NCBI GenBank assembly: GCA_019314155.1
Contig: JAFCZV010000171.1
Location: 1-5,069 of the forward strand
Length of the DNA stretch: 5,069 nt
Direction of reading: 5' to 3'
From: Deltaproteobacteria bacterium
GTDB lineage: Bacteria > Desulfobacterota > Desulfobacteria > Desulfobacterales > UBA11574
A program made the position numbers and the translations under genes. Below, piece after piece: positions 1-5,069 of this stretch (its first letter is position 1; each line of letters begins with the position of its first letter). Below the pieces are notes generated by a model. It was not told the DNA's origin. It saw only the letters and a program-made list of their open reading frames with translations, and made no database searches.

Positions 1-1
1 T

Positions 2-112
2 ACATTCGATCTCGAACCCGGAGACAGCGCCTACTATCTTTCCACGACACCGCATCTCGTCGCTTCCAAAAAAGGAAAAGCGACCATATTGGCAGTGCTC
101 TACGAAGGCTAG
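2..112 (+). CDS. Cupin-domain protein, C-terminal end (partial; probably an XRE-cupin transcriptional regulator)
   Basis: The reading frame is open from the window edge and ends at TAG 110-112, giving 36 residues. The tail contains LEPGDSAYYLSTTPHLV followed by a short hydrophobic strand (ATILAVLYEG). This is the layout of the last strands of a small cupin barrel: a 'L.PGDs.yf....pH.' strand-turn-strand with its histidine, then a closing '..vl.Vl' strand. In bacteria this ending is very common in regulators with an N-terminal XRE helix-turn-helix and a C-terminal cupin sensor, but the HTH would lie outside the window, so the regulator role is inference. A stand-alone cupin is the alternative. 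The next gene starts 12 bp after the stop, so the two are probably co-transcribed. Confidence 0.6.
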   Translation, partial: TFDLEPGDSAYYLSTTPHLVASKKGKATILAVLYEG

Positions 113-113
113 C

Positions 114-120
114 AAGGAGG
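114..120 (+). promoter_or_regulatory. Ribosome binding site that fixes a TTG start
   Basis: AAGGAGG at 114-120 is a near-perfect Shine-Dalgarno sequence, placed 4 nt before TTG 125-127. No ATG or GTG in the same frame lies at a usable distance, so this site supports the TTG start of the DUF6125-type gene. Confidence 0.7.
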
Positions 121-124
121 AATT

Positions 125-886
125 TTGGATTTAAGCAACATCGATACTATAGAAGACCTGGATCACGAGAACACCGCAAAACTTGTGCTGGACATGTTTC
201 ATCGTACCATCATCCATTATGCCTTATGGTTTAATGAAGTCAAACATCAGATGGGGATGGAAAAGGCTCTCGATATTCTTCAAACTGCATCTAAAAGAGG
301 TTATGAAATTCAAATGAAACGGCTTTCAAAAGTGTTGGGATTTGAAATGAGAGACAACATTCCTTTGCCGCTATTGAACATGCCGAAAAAATCACTGATG
401 GCACTTATGGATAGTGTGGCCGCAAACTGGGTGGTCAATGATGGGGTATGGTTTCAAGCGGTGGAATTTACCAGAGGTATGAACGATGCCAAGCGATGTA
501 ATGATTCATGCTGGGCTCAGTTTTCCCCTTTTGAAGCCTGGGCCGTTAAAAATTTTTTGAACCTCCCTGAAAAACCAGGCCTCGAGGGTTTAAAAAAGGC
601 CCTGAATTTTCGTGTTCATGCTCGTGTCAACACGCATTCCATTGTCGATGAAGAGTCTGACAGTTTTATCTTTCAAATGAATGAATGCCGGGTTCAATCT
701 GCAAGGGAACGTAAAGGACTTGACGATTATCCATGCAAATCCGGAGGGCTTGTGGAGCATACTTATTTCGCCCGGGCGATTGACCCCCGGATACACACGG
801 AATGCATCGGCTGCCCACCGGATGATCATCCCGAAGAATGGTACTGTGCGTGGCGTTTTAAAATTATAAATTCGGATGCCGTCTGA
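125..886 (+). CDS. DUF6125-family protein (Cys-rich, function unknown)
   Basis: This is a 253-residue protein started by TTG behind a strong Shine-Dalgarno. No signal peptide or membrane segment is visible, so it is probably cytoplasmic. The N-terminal half looks helical. The middle holds WFQAVEFTRGMNDAKRCNDSCW (residues 109-130 overall, Cys125 and Cys129) followed by FSPFEAW. The C-terminal part is the family hallmark: M..CRVQSARERKGL with Cys188, YPCKSGGLVEH with Cys204, then FARAIDPRI, CIGCPPDDHPEEWYCAW with Cys227, Cys230 and Cys241. From memory this matches proteins annotated as DUF6125 in sulfate-reducing and related bacteria, distantly like the L-2-amino-thiazoline-4-carboxylate hydrolase group. 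I could not verify that by search. The Cys/His cluster suggests metal binding or a redox role, which is inference. It sits 12 bp after a cupin-type regulator gene, which may control it. Confidence 0.75.
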   Translation: MDLSNIDTIEDLDHENTAKLVLDMFHRTIIHYALWFNEVKHQMGMEKALDILQTASKRGYEIQMKRLSKVLGFEMRDNIPLPLLNMPKKSLMALMDSVAANWVVNDGVWFQAVEFTRGMNDAKRCNDSCWAQFSPFEAWAVKNFLNLPEKPGLEGLKKALNFRVHARVNTHSIVDEESDSFIFQMNECRVQSARERKGLDDYPCKSGGLVEHTYFARAIDPRIHTECIGCPPDDHPEEWYCAWRFKIINSDAV

Positions 887-1000
887 TCGGATCAGGCTGA
901 ATTACTAAAATTATCACTCAAGTTTCGCATCCGCGCCGATTAAAGCACCGTCATAGAAAATGTAGTGGAAAACTTCACCTATCATGCTAAATTTAACAGT

Positions 1001-1006
1001 AGGAGG
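1001..1006 (+). promoter_or_regulatory. Ribosome binding site that sets the coiled-coil gene start
   Basis: AGGAGG at 1001-1006 lies 7 nt before ATG 1014, the ideal distance. The in-frame ATG at 984 has no such site before it and would place this Shine-Dalgarno inside the coding region, so 1014 is preferred. Confidence 0.75.
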
Positions 1007-1013
1007 CAGTAAA

Positions 1014-2090
1014 ATGACAGCAAAAAATGACGATCTTCCGAAAATTAAAGCATCAAATACGAAAAAGGAAATGCTTGAGGCTTTCAATCTGCTTAAGCAA
1101 AAGTTTCAGGAAAAATCTGAAACCGAAATGAAGCCCGAAAAAGAAAAAAGAGCCAGGAAAGAGCAAGAGATCGTCCAGATAGCCGATATTGTTGCATCAG
1201 ACAGTGTTGTAAAAAGAGTGAATGATCTTAAAGTAGAAATTGGCACATCGCTGTCAGATATTACCGGTAAGCTGGAAGAAGAGACGGAAAGATATAATAA
1301 AATCAAAGAAGCCATAGATATTAAAAATAAAGAGCTTCAAGAACTTTTTGAGATAGATAATTCCGCTTTTACATTGGCAGCGCTTCTCGAATCTCAAAAA
1401 CAGAAAAAACTTGAATTTGAAAGTGAAATTGAGCAGCGAAAGAAACTTATTGAAGACGAAATAAATCTTACAAAAGCTCAATGGGAAAAAGAGAAAAAGG
1501 ATTACCTTGACCAACTTGAAGAACAGAAAAAAGAGAATGAAAAGATAAGAAAACGGCAGAAAGAAGAATATGAATATAACTTCAACCGGGAACAAGAACA
1601 GAAAAAGAGTAAGCTAAAAGATGAAATCGAACAGCTGACAAAAAATCTTGAAAAGAAAAAAGAAGATTTTGAAAAGAAGGTTTTGGAAAAAGAAGACGAA
1701 CTCTTACAAAGAGATTTGGCTATTTCTGAAAGAGAAAAAATAGTGGGTGATCTGCACAAAAGAGTGGACGCTTTTCCGAAAGAGCTTGAAACTAAAGTTA
1801 ATCAAGCAGTTAAAGAAGCCACTGATGCTTTAAAAGCAGATGCCAAAAAGAATGAGGAATTGATTGTCAAAGGTTTTGAAGGCGAGAAGAACGTACTTAT
1901 GACTAAAATTGAATCTTTGGAAAAAGTTGTCGATGTTCAGAAAAAACAGATTGAAACCTTATCTAAACAGCTTGAAAACGCATACAGTAAGGTTCAAGAT
2001 ATTGCAGTAAAAGCAGTTGCCGGCTCACAGAGTTATAATATTACAGGGCCTTATTCTAAAGATATGGCAAAAGATCATGATAAGTCTTAG
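1014..2090 (+). CDS. Lys/Glu-rich coiled-coil protein of unknown function
   Basis: This is a 358-residue, highly charged cytoplasmic protein with no signal peptide and no membrane segment. A flexible charged N-terminus (1-50) leads to a short ordered block (about 55-125) with KRVNDLKVEIG and LFEIDNSAFTLAALLESQK. A long coiled coil follows (about 125-250) with the EEYEYNFNREQEQKK strip near 184-198. A proline break at FPKELE (254-259) then opens a second helix (260-325), and the end carries KVQDIAVKAVAG (326-337). The ordered strips at both ends and at the EEYEYN site look conserved, and I recall similar unnamed proteins in Deltaproteobacteria and other phyla, so this is a real family rather than low-complexity noise. 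No enzymatic motif is seen. A scaffold or filament role is only a guess. The AT-rich composition partly follows from the Lys/Glu/Ile content, but could also reflect transfer. The gene appears to be monocistronic and runs tail-to-tail with the mntA/hepT locus. Confidence 0.75.
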   Translation: MTAKNDDLPKIKASNTKKEMLEAFNLLKQKFQEKSETEMKPEKEKRARKEQEIVQIADIVASDSVVKRVNDLKVEIGTSLSDITGKLEEETERYNKIKEAIDIKNKELQELFEIDNSAFTLAALLESQKQKKLEFESEIEQRKKLIEDEINLTKAQWEKEKKDYLDQLEEQKKENEKIRKRQKEEYEYNFNREQEQKKSKLKDEIEQLTKNLEKKKEDFEKKVLEKEDELLQRDLAISEREKIVGDLHKRVDAFPKELETKVNQAVKEATDALKADAKKNEELIVKGFEGEKNVLMTKIESLEKVVDVQKKQIETLSKQLENAYSKVQDIAVKAVAGSQSYNITGPYSKDMAKDHDKS

Positions 2091-2139
2091 TATAGGGGAC
2101 GATTACAAAATTCGGCGGCTTATCTTTTATCTCAACAGT

Positions 2140-2281
2140 AAGATGATTTTGCAAAATATCATAAACAATGCGCCGGTCAATTTGTAAAATCATCAAAACT
2201 ATATTTACGCAAATTGTACAATATGGACAGGTATTCATCCAGTTTGTTCAATCGCTTGCGAATGACTTCAGGTCGAACCAC
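2140..2281 (-). pseudogene. hepT: hepT remnant: HepT-type (DUF86/HEPN) toxin with internal deletion
   Basis: From GTG 2281-2279 the minus strand reads VRPEVIRKRLNKLDEYLSIL after the start residue and runs to residue 34 (..SFDDFTN) before TGA 2179-2177. That is the normal N-terminus of HepT toxins. Directly at the stop, in another frame (2178-2140), the strip DRRIVYDILQNHL appears, which is the conserved segment just after the HEPN active site in intact HepT proteins. An intact HepT is about 135-140 residues, so some 75-80 central residues are missing (estimate from the family), including the RNase motif RX4-6H and the Tyr that MntA modifies. Past NHL the frame stays open but no longer resembles HepT and runs antisense into the coiled-coil gene. 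A Shine-Dalgarno (AAAGGAGG, 2296-2289) and a 14-nt overlap with mntA are intact, so a 34-residue peptide could still be made. Confidence 0.8.
2142..2194. repeat. Inverted repeat across the hepT deletion junction
   Basis: The arm GATGATTTTGCAAAAT (2142-2157) pairs with AATTTGTAAAATCATC (2179-2194): 14 of 16 positions are complementary, one of the other two would be a G-U pair in RNA, and the loop is 21 nt. The left arm also contains the perfect 12-bp palindrome ATTTTGCAAAAT (2146-2157). The right arm covers the end of the hepT N-terminal fragment and the join. It could act as a weak structure between the convergent genes, but it is AT-rich and lacks a following T-run, so it is not called a terminator. 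Confidence 0.6.
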
Positions 2282-2720
2282 GTTCGATCCTCCTTTTATA
2301 TGCCTTTCGCTGCGTTTCTAAATAAGGCGCAAAATCCAAATACTGGCGTATAACTCTGGAATACATGCTTCCACGATCAAAATCATTTGCCGCATAAATA
2401 AGCCGATTTTGGCGAATGGCTTCATATTTTAAGACAATATCTTTGGTGTCAAGAAAAACGAGGTCAACGTCACAAAATCCACAGCGCGCGAGATCGGTCA
2501 AAAGCGCTAGTTTTTTATCCTTCAAGGTCATGCTGCGAGACACAATCGCCAGGTCCAGATCGCTTCCCTGGTGCGTTTTCCCCGACCCAGTTGAACCGAA
2601 CACATATACTGCCTGAATCGCCGGATATCTTCGGAATACATCTTCCAGAGTTCTAATATCATCACGGGACAGATCTTTACCCCCGGACATTGAGCCTGGA
2701 CTCTGTGATATTTTTGACAT
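2268..2720 (-). CDS. mntA: MntA-type nucleotidyltransferase antitoxin (type VII toxin-antitoxin)
   Basis: This is a 150-residue minimal nucleotidyltransferase. Known MntA antitoxins silence HepT by transferring AMP to a tyrosine near its active site. The catalytic motif GSX10DXD is complete: Gly42-Ser43, then Asp54 and Asp56 (GSDLDLAIV), with the third acidic residue in CDVDLVFLD (Asp84/Asp86). The C-terminus YLDFAPYLETQRKAYKRRI is typical of MntA. The start at 2720 is chosen because GGGAGGAG (2734-2727) lies 6 nt upstream. In-frame ATGs at 2783 and 2759 would add poorly conserved residues and lack such a site. hepT follows and overlaps by 14 nt but is broken, so this is an orphan antitoxin that keeps all catalytic residues. 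It may still act on a HepT encoded elsewhere (inference). Confidence 0.85.
   Translation of the reverse strand: MSKISQSPGSMSGGKDLSRDDIRTLEDVFRRYPAIQAVYVFGSTGSGKTHQGSDLDLAIVSRSMTLKDKKLALLTDLARCGFCDVDLVFLDTKDIVLKYEAIRQNRLIYAANDFDRGSMYSRVIRQYLDFAPYLETQRKAYKRRIERGST
2289..2296 (-). promoter_or_regulatory. Ribosome binding site of the hepT remnant, inside mntA
   Basis: On the minus strand AAAGGAGG (2296-2289) stands 7 nt before GTG 2281 within the last codons of mntA. It is the coupled translation start expected of an intact mntA-hepT pair and shows that the start of hepT has not decayed. Confidence 0.7.
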
Positions 2721-2726
2721 CTCACA

Positions 2727-2734
2727 CTCCTCCC
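2727..2734 (-). promoter_or_regulatory. Ribosome binding site of mntA
   Basis: GGGAGGAG on the minus strand, 6 nt before ATG 2720-2718, decides the mntA start over the upstream in-frame ATGs. Confidence 0.7.
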
Positions 2735-2754
2735 ACACTAAAAATCGTTTTAAA

Positions 2755-2783
2755 TACATACCATTTTTGTTAATAAAATGCAA
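2755..2783 (-). promoter_or_regulatory. Possible sigma-70-like promoter for mntA
   Basis: On the minus strand TTGCAT (2783-2778) and TATGTA (2760-2755) are separated by 17 nt in an AT-rich stretch. Transcription would begin near 2748 and leave a leader of about 28 nt before mntA. Both boxes match the consensus poorly, so the call rests mainly on spacing and position. Confidence 0.3.
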
Positions 2784-2855
2784 ATTGCAAGCTGTGTAAG
2801 CTGCCCGTAAAAAGAATCTTTTGATTTAAAACAAAAATGCAGGAATTTAAGGATC

Positions 2856-2873
2856 GAAAAATCTGAAAAATCG
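2856..2873. repeat. Two-copy 9-bp direct repeat
   Basis: GAAAAATCT (2856-2864) is followed directly by GAAAAATCG (2865-2873), 8 of 9 positions identical. It sits in the mntA-luxR intergenic space, 5 bp before the heptamer array. The function is unknown and it may be chance in AT-rich DNA. Confidence 0.4.
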
Positions 2874-2878
2874 AGAGT

Positions 2879-2906
2879 GTTAAATGGTAATTGGTGAATC
2901 GTGAAT
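2879..2906. repeat. Degenerate 7-bp tandem repeat array A
   Basis: Four head-to-tail heptamers on the plus strand: GTTAAAT, GGTAATT, GGTGAAT, CGTGAAT. The consensus is roughly GGTGAAT, and units become more alike toward 2906. The array ends 12 bp from the stop codon of the LuxR-type gene. A second array with nearly the same unit and orientation lies at the other end of that gene (3102-3137). Confidence 0.6.
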
Positions 2907-2918
2907 GGGTGGCGGGCG

Positions 2919-3104
2919 CTACAAATTCTTGGCAGCCCAGAGTGCTGCCTGGACGCGATTGGGAACGTTGATTTTCTTGAAGATTTTATAAAGGTGGGTC
3001 TTTACCGTATAAGGGCTGATACAAAGTCTGTCGGCAATATCGTCATTTGTGGCCCCCACGGCGAACAGGGCGAGTCTTTCAGTCTGCCTTTCGGTGAGTT
3101 TCAT
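2919..3104 (-). CDS. LuxR/GerE-type helix-turn-helix DNA-binding domain, 61 residues (probably a truncated regulator)
   Basis: The whole product is one GerE-type HTH. It opens with LTERQTERLALFAVGATNDDIADRL in consensus form (residues 3-27), followed by the recognition helix region SPYTVKTHLYKIFKKI (30-45) and NVPNRVQAALWAAKNL to the end. All scaffold positions of the family (L3-T4-E5-R6, E9, I23-A24, T33-V34, H37, N49-R50, A53) are present, so DNA binding is plausible. LuxR-type regulators usually carry 100 or more residues of sensor or receiver domain before this part. Here none is recognisable: upstream codons are open toward dctM but consist of heptamer repeat. ATG 3104 lies inside that repeat and has only a weak AAGG before it. 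The gene starts 46 bp after the dctM stop on the same strand, so it may be read from the TRAP operon transcript. It could be a genuine HTH-only regulator or a remnant. Confidence 0.65.
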   Translation of the reverse strand: MKLTERQTERLALFAVGATNDDIADRLCISPYTVKTHLYKIFKKINVPNRVQAALWAAKNL

Positions 3105-3137
3105 AACCTTGAACGGTGAACCCTGAACCTGTGAACG
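3102..3137. repeat. Degenerate 7-bp tandem repeat array B
   Basis: Plus-strand units are CATAACC, TTGAACG, GTGAACC, CTGAACC and, after one extra base, GTGAACG. The consensus is about GTGAACC, close to the GGTGAAT unit of array A and in the same orientation. It fills most of the gap between dctM and the luxR-type gene, and its first unit contains the start codon of that gene. Confidence 0.65.
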
Positions 3138-3150
3138 CTTACAAAATAGT

Positions 3151-4437
3151 TTACCTTTGCAGAAAAACCAGGCTCAACGCCGGCCAGTAAGTGATGATCA
3201 GCACTGCTATCAACAGCACGACCATAAACGGTATGGTCGCCTGGTAGAGTTCCGTGATGGATTTATTGAAGCGGTAGCTGGCAATAAATAGGTTCATACC
3301 TACCGGCGGCGTAAAGTAGCCGATTTGCATGTTGGCCAGAAAAATGATGCCCAGATGAACCGGATCGATCCCATAATTGACCGCCACGGGCAGGATGATG
3401 GGGATCATAATGACCAGGGCTGAAAAGATATCCAGAATAGCACCGAGTATCAACAATAAAATATTGAGAAAAATCAGAAAGACAATTTTGTCGGTGACAT
3501 AAGCCTGAATCAGATCGAACAGGCGCATTGGCACTTCGGCATCGATTAAGAAATTGGTCGATGCCAGCGCCACACCCAGAATAAGAAGAATTCCCCCCAC
3601 CATCACCATGGATTCCCGCATAATTGACGGAAGCTGTGACAGCTTGATTTCTTTGTATATAAAAACCTCCACAATGAGCACATACATTGCGGTCACTGCG
3701 GCAGCTTCGGAAATGGCAAAAAATCCGCCGTAAATACCCCCCAGAACAAACACCGGCATAGGTATTTCCCAAATAGCCTCGCGCAGGGCGGCAACGGCTT
3801 CTTTTGCTGAAAAGGAATATAAAGGCGTGGGGTTGCGACGGTTCTCCCACAGGCTCCAGAACGAGAGCATCAGCACCATAAGCAGGGCCGGAAGAATCCC
3901 GGCGAGAAACAGATCGCTGATGGCCACATTAGCGCCGATGTTCATCTGCTGTGCGATAATCCCGTAAAGGATAAGCGGCAGTGAAGGCGGCAACAGCAGC
4001 CCCAAACTGCCCGACGATGTCACAAGGCCGATGCTGAATTTGTCTCTGTACCCGGCCTCTGTCAATGCCGGATACAGCAACGCGCCCAGCGCCACAATGG
4101 TCACACCGGATGCACCGGTAAAGGCGGTAAAAAACGCGCAGGCAACAAAGGCGACGACGGCCAGACCGCCGGGCATCCATCCAAGAAAGGCCCGGGTAAG
4201 CCTGACCAGGCGTTGAGACGTCCGGCTCTCCCCCAATAGGTAGCCGGCAAATGTAAACAGGGGCAGTGCCAGCAGAACCGGGGTGTCGGCAATGCGATAA
4301 ATTTCAATGGCGATGACGGACAGATGAACGCCCTGGTAATGGAACCCGAGAATGGCAACCGCCAGAATGACGGCAAAAAGAGGCGTCCCCAGGATGGCGA
4401 AAAGAATCAATATCAGGGCGAAAATATATAGGATCAC
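3151..4437 (-). CDS. dctM: TRAP transporter large permease subunit, DctM-type
   Basis: This is a 428-residue inner-membrane protein, the normal length for the large TRAP subunit. It carries out Na+-driven uptake of an organic acid delivered by the periplasmic DctP protein. More than ten hydrophobic segments are visible. Family landmarks are the paired half-helix loops GASGVTIVALG (108-118) and LLPPSLPLILYG (148-159) in the first half, and GGFFAISEAAAVTAMY (237-252) and YFTPPVGMNLF (374-384) in the second. The start is GTG 4437-4435 because the upstream dctQ stop overlaps it by 4 nt (GTGA), a standard coupled junction. The substrate cannot be read from the sequence: dicarboxylates, other carboxylates or sulfonates are all possible. 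The gene is intact with no frameshift. Confidence 0.93.
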   Translation of the reverse strand: MILYIFALILILFAILGTPLFAVILAVAILGFHYQGVHLSVIAIEIYRIADTPVLLALPLFTFAGYLLGESRTSQRLVRLTRAFLGWMPGGLAVVAFVACAFFTAFTGASGVTIVALGALLYPALTEAGYRDKFSIGLVTSSGSLGLLLPPSLPLILYGIIAQQMNIGANVAISDLFLAGILPALLMVLMLSFWSLWENRRNPTPLYSFSAKEAVAALREAIWEIPMPVFVLGGIYGGFFAISEAAAVTAMYVLIVEVFIYKEIKLSQLPSIMRESMVMVGGILLILGVALASTNFLIDAEVPMRLFDLIQAYVTDKIVFLIFLNILLLILGAILDIFSALVIMIPIILPVAVNYGIDPVHLGIIFLANMQIGYFTPPVGMNLFIASYRFNKSITELYQATIPFMVVLLIAVLIITYWPALSLVFLQR

Positions 4438-4943
4438 GATCGAAATTTAACGATTCTTTTGAGATTTATAATTGACAATAGAACATAGCGTATGGCGATA
4501 ACCAGAAAGGCAAAGGGAATAACGGCCTCGCATAACCATGCAGGCACCTTGGCAAACGCCATGCCGCCGTCGGCAAATTCCATCTGTACAAATTGAAGGC
4601 TGTAATAGGCTACGATCGCACAAATTAAAGCGGTAAAGACTTCCACGACAAAATTGACGACAACTTTGGCACGTTCCGGAAGAAAACGATCCATAATATC
4701 AATGTTGATGTGGTTTCCCTGCCGGCTGGCCACCATTGCCCCTGCAAGCCCGACCCAAAGTACAAGGATACGCACCAAAATATCACTCCAGACAATGCCG
4801 GTGTCGAACAGATTTCGAAGAAAGATCTGGAGAACCGCCATGGTGATCATCAACAGCAGCAACCCCACCAGAATGGAATCTTCCACCCGATAGAGGATCA
4901 TCTGAACGCGCTCTACAATAGATTTGCGGGGTTGTTCATTCAT
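4434..4943 (-). CDS. dctQ: TRAP transporter small permease subunit, DctQ-type
   Basis: A 169-residue protein with four membrane helices (about 24-44, 52-72, 95-117 and 138-159), the layout of the small TRAP subunit that packs against DctM. The family signature after helix 2 is present as ASRQGNHINIDIM (72-84). It starts at ATG 4943 with AAAGGAG (4960-4954) 10 nt upstream, inside the end of dctP, whose stop overlaps by 8 nt. It ends on the TGA that overlaps the dctM GTG. The gene order P-Q-M and both overlaps mark one operon. Confidence 0.92.
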   Translation of the reverse strand: MNEQPRKSIVERVQMILYRVEDSILVGLLLLMITMAVLQIFLRNLFDTGIVWSDILVRILVLWVGLAGAMVASRQGNHINIDIMDRFLPERAKVVVNFVVEVFTALICAIVAYYSLQFVQMEFADGGMAFAKVPAWLCEAVIPFAFLVIAIRYVLLSIINLKRIVKFRS

Positions 4944-5067
4944 CGGTCTTTGACTCCTTTGTACGATAATCCTTGAGAAGGCCTTCCAGGGTATCCACCA
5001 TCTCCTGGGACAACCTGTCGGTTTCCACCAGTCGTTTCGGCACTTCCGAAGCGTCTTGAAACCATTG
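4936..5067 (-). CDS. dctP: TRAP transporter substrate-binding protein, C-terminal end (partial)
   Basis: The minus-strand frame enters from the window edge (the partial codon is at 5068-5069) and ends at TGA 4938-4936, giving 43 residues. It contains PKRLVETDRLSQEMVDTLEG, a charged C-terminal helix of the kind that closes DctP-type periplasmic binding proteins. The identification depends largely on position: directly upstream of dctQ, overlapping it by 8 nt, where the binding protein belongs. No ligand-binding residues fall in the window, so the substrate is unknown. Confidence 0.7.
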   Translation of the reverse strand, partial: QWFQDASEVPKRLVETDRLSQEMVDTLEGLLKDYRTKESKTDE

Positions 5068-5069
5068 CT

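Noticed and set aside
883..895. Short palindrome CTGAT-CGG-ATCAG at the DUF6125 stop, considered as a terminator.
   Set aside because: Only a 5-bp stem, overlapping the stop codon, and no T-run after it.
980..985. TATCAT as a -10 box for the coiled-coil gene.
   Set aside because: No acceptable -35 hexamer is found at 15-18 bp upstream, so the match alone is not enough.
984..1013. An earlier in-frame ATG would extend the coiled-coil protein by 10 residues.
   Set aside because: The strong AGGAGG at 1001-1006 lies inside this extension, at the ideal distance for ATG 1014; nothing similar precedes 984.
1254..1595. A minus-strand frame encoding a very Phe/Leu-rich, membrane-like protein.
   Set aside because: It is the mirror of Lys/Glu codons (AAA, GAA give TTT, TTC) in the coiled-coil gene and has no ribosome binding site.
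2721..2783. Earlier in-frame ATGs (2783, 2759) for MntA.
   Set aside because: The Shine-Dalgarno at 2734-2727 points to 2720, the extra residues are not typical of the family, and the extension overlaps the likely promoter.
2809..2823. AAAAG-AAT-CTTTT hairpin considered as a terminator for the luxR-type/TRAP transcript.
   Set aside because: A 5-bp AT-rich stem with no T-run in the right place, about 100 bp past the stop.
3263..3850. A long alternative minus-strand frame inside dctM.
   Set aside because: It is an out-of-frame shadow of a well-supported TRAP permease, with basic, Cys-rich, non-family sequence.

Overview
The window looks like a stretch of a Desulfobacterota (deltaproteobacterial, probably Desulfobacterales-like) chromosome. 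This rests on gene content: a DUF6125-type Cys-rich protein behind a cupin-type regulator, a TRAP transporter operon, a LuxR-type HTH of the 'KIFKKINVPNR' kind and a MntA/HepT remnant. No rRNA or other phylogenetic marker is present, so the assignment is inference.

Layout. Plus strand, 2-886: the C-terminal end of a cupin-domain protein, then, 12 bp later and behind a strong Shine-Dalgarno, a TTG-started DUF6125-family protein of 253 residues. Plus strand, 1014-2090: a 358-residue Lys/Glu-rich coiled-coil protein of unknown function, clearly more AT-rich than its neighbours. Minus strand, 2720 down to about 2140: a type VII toxin-antitoxin locus. Its MntA nucleotidyltransferase antitoxin is complete, but the HepT toxin is a wreck. 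The first 34 codons of hepT, with its own Shine-Dalgarno and overlap with mntA, are followed by a stop and frame change and then by the conserved C-terminal strip DRRIVYDILQNHL. The middle, which should carry the HEPN RNase motif, is gone, and an inverted repeat brackets the join.

Minus strand, 5069 down to 2919: a TRAP transporter operon in the order dctP (C-terminal end only), dctQ, dctM, with start/stop overlaps (8 nt and 4 nt) that indicate translational coupling. A 61-codon LuxR/GerE-type DNA-binding domain follows on the same strand. This mini-regulator is bracketed by two degenerate 7-bp tandem repeat arrays, and its only good start codon lies inside the upstream array. It is probably the C-terminal half of a larger regulator that lost its sensor part.

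No complete novel multi-gene system is visible. The points most worth a second look are the internally deleted hepT beside an intact mntA, the heptamer-flanked HTH cassette, and the two conserved but functionally undefined proteins (DUF6125 and the coiled-coil protein). No tRNA, rRNA, CRISPR array or insertion sequence was seen, and no gene-free stretch exceeds 300 bp.
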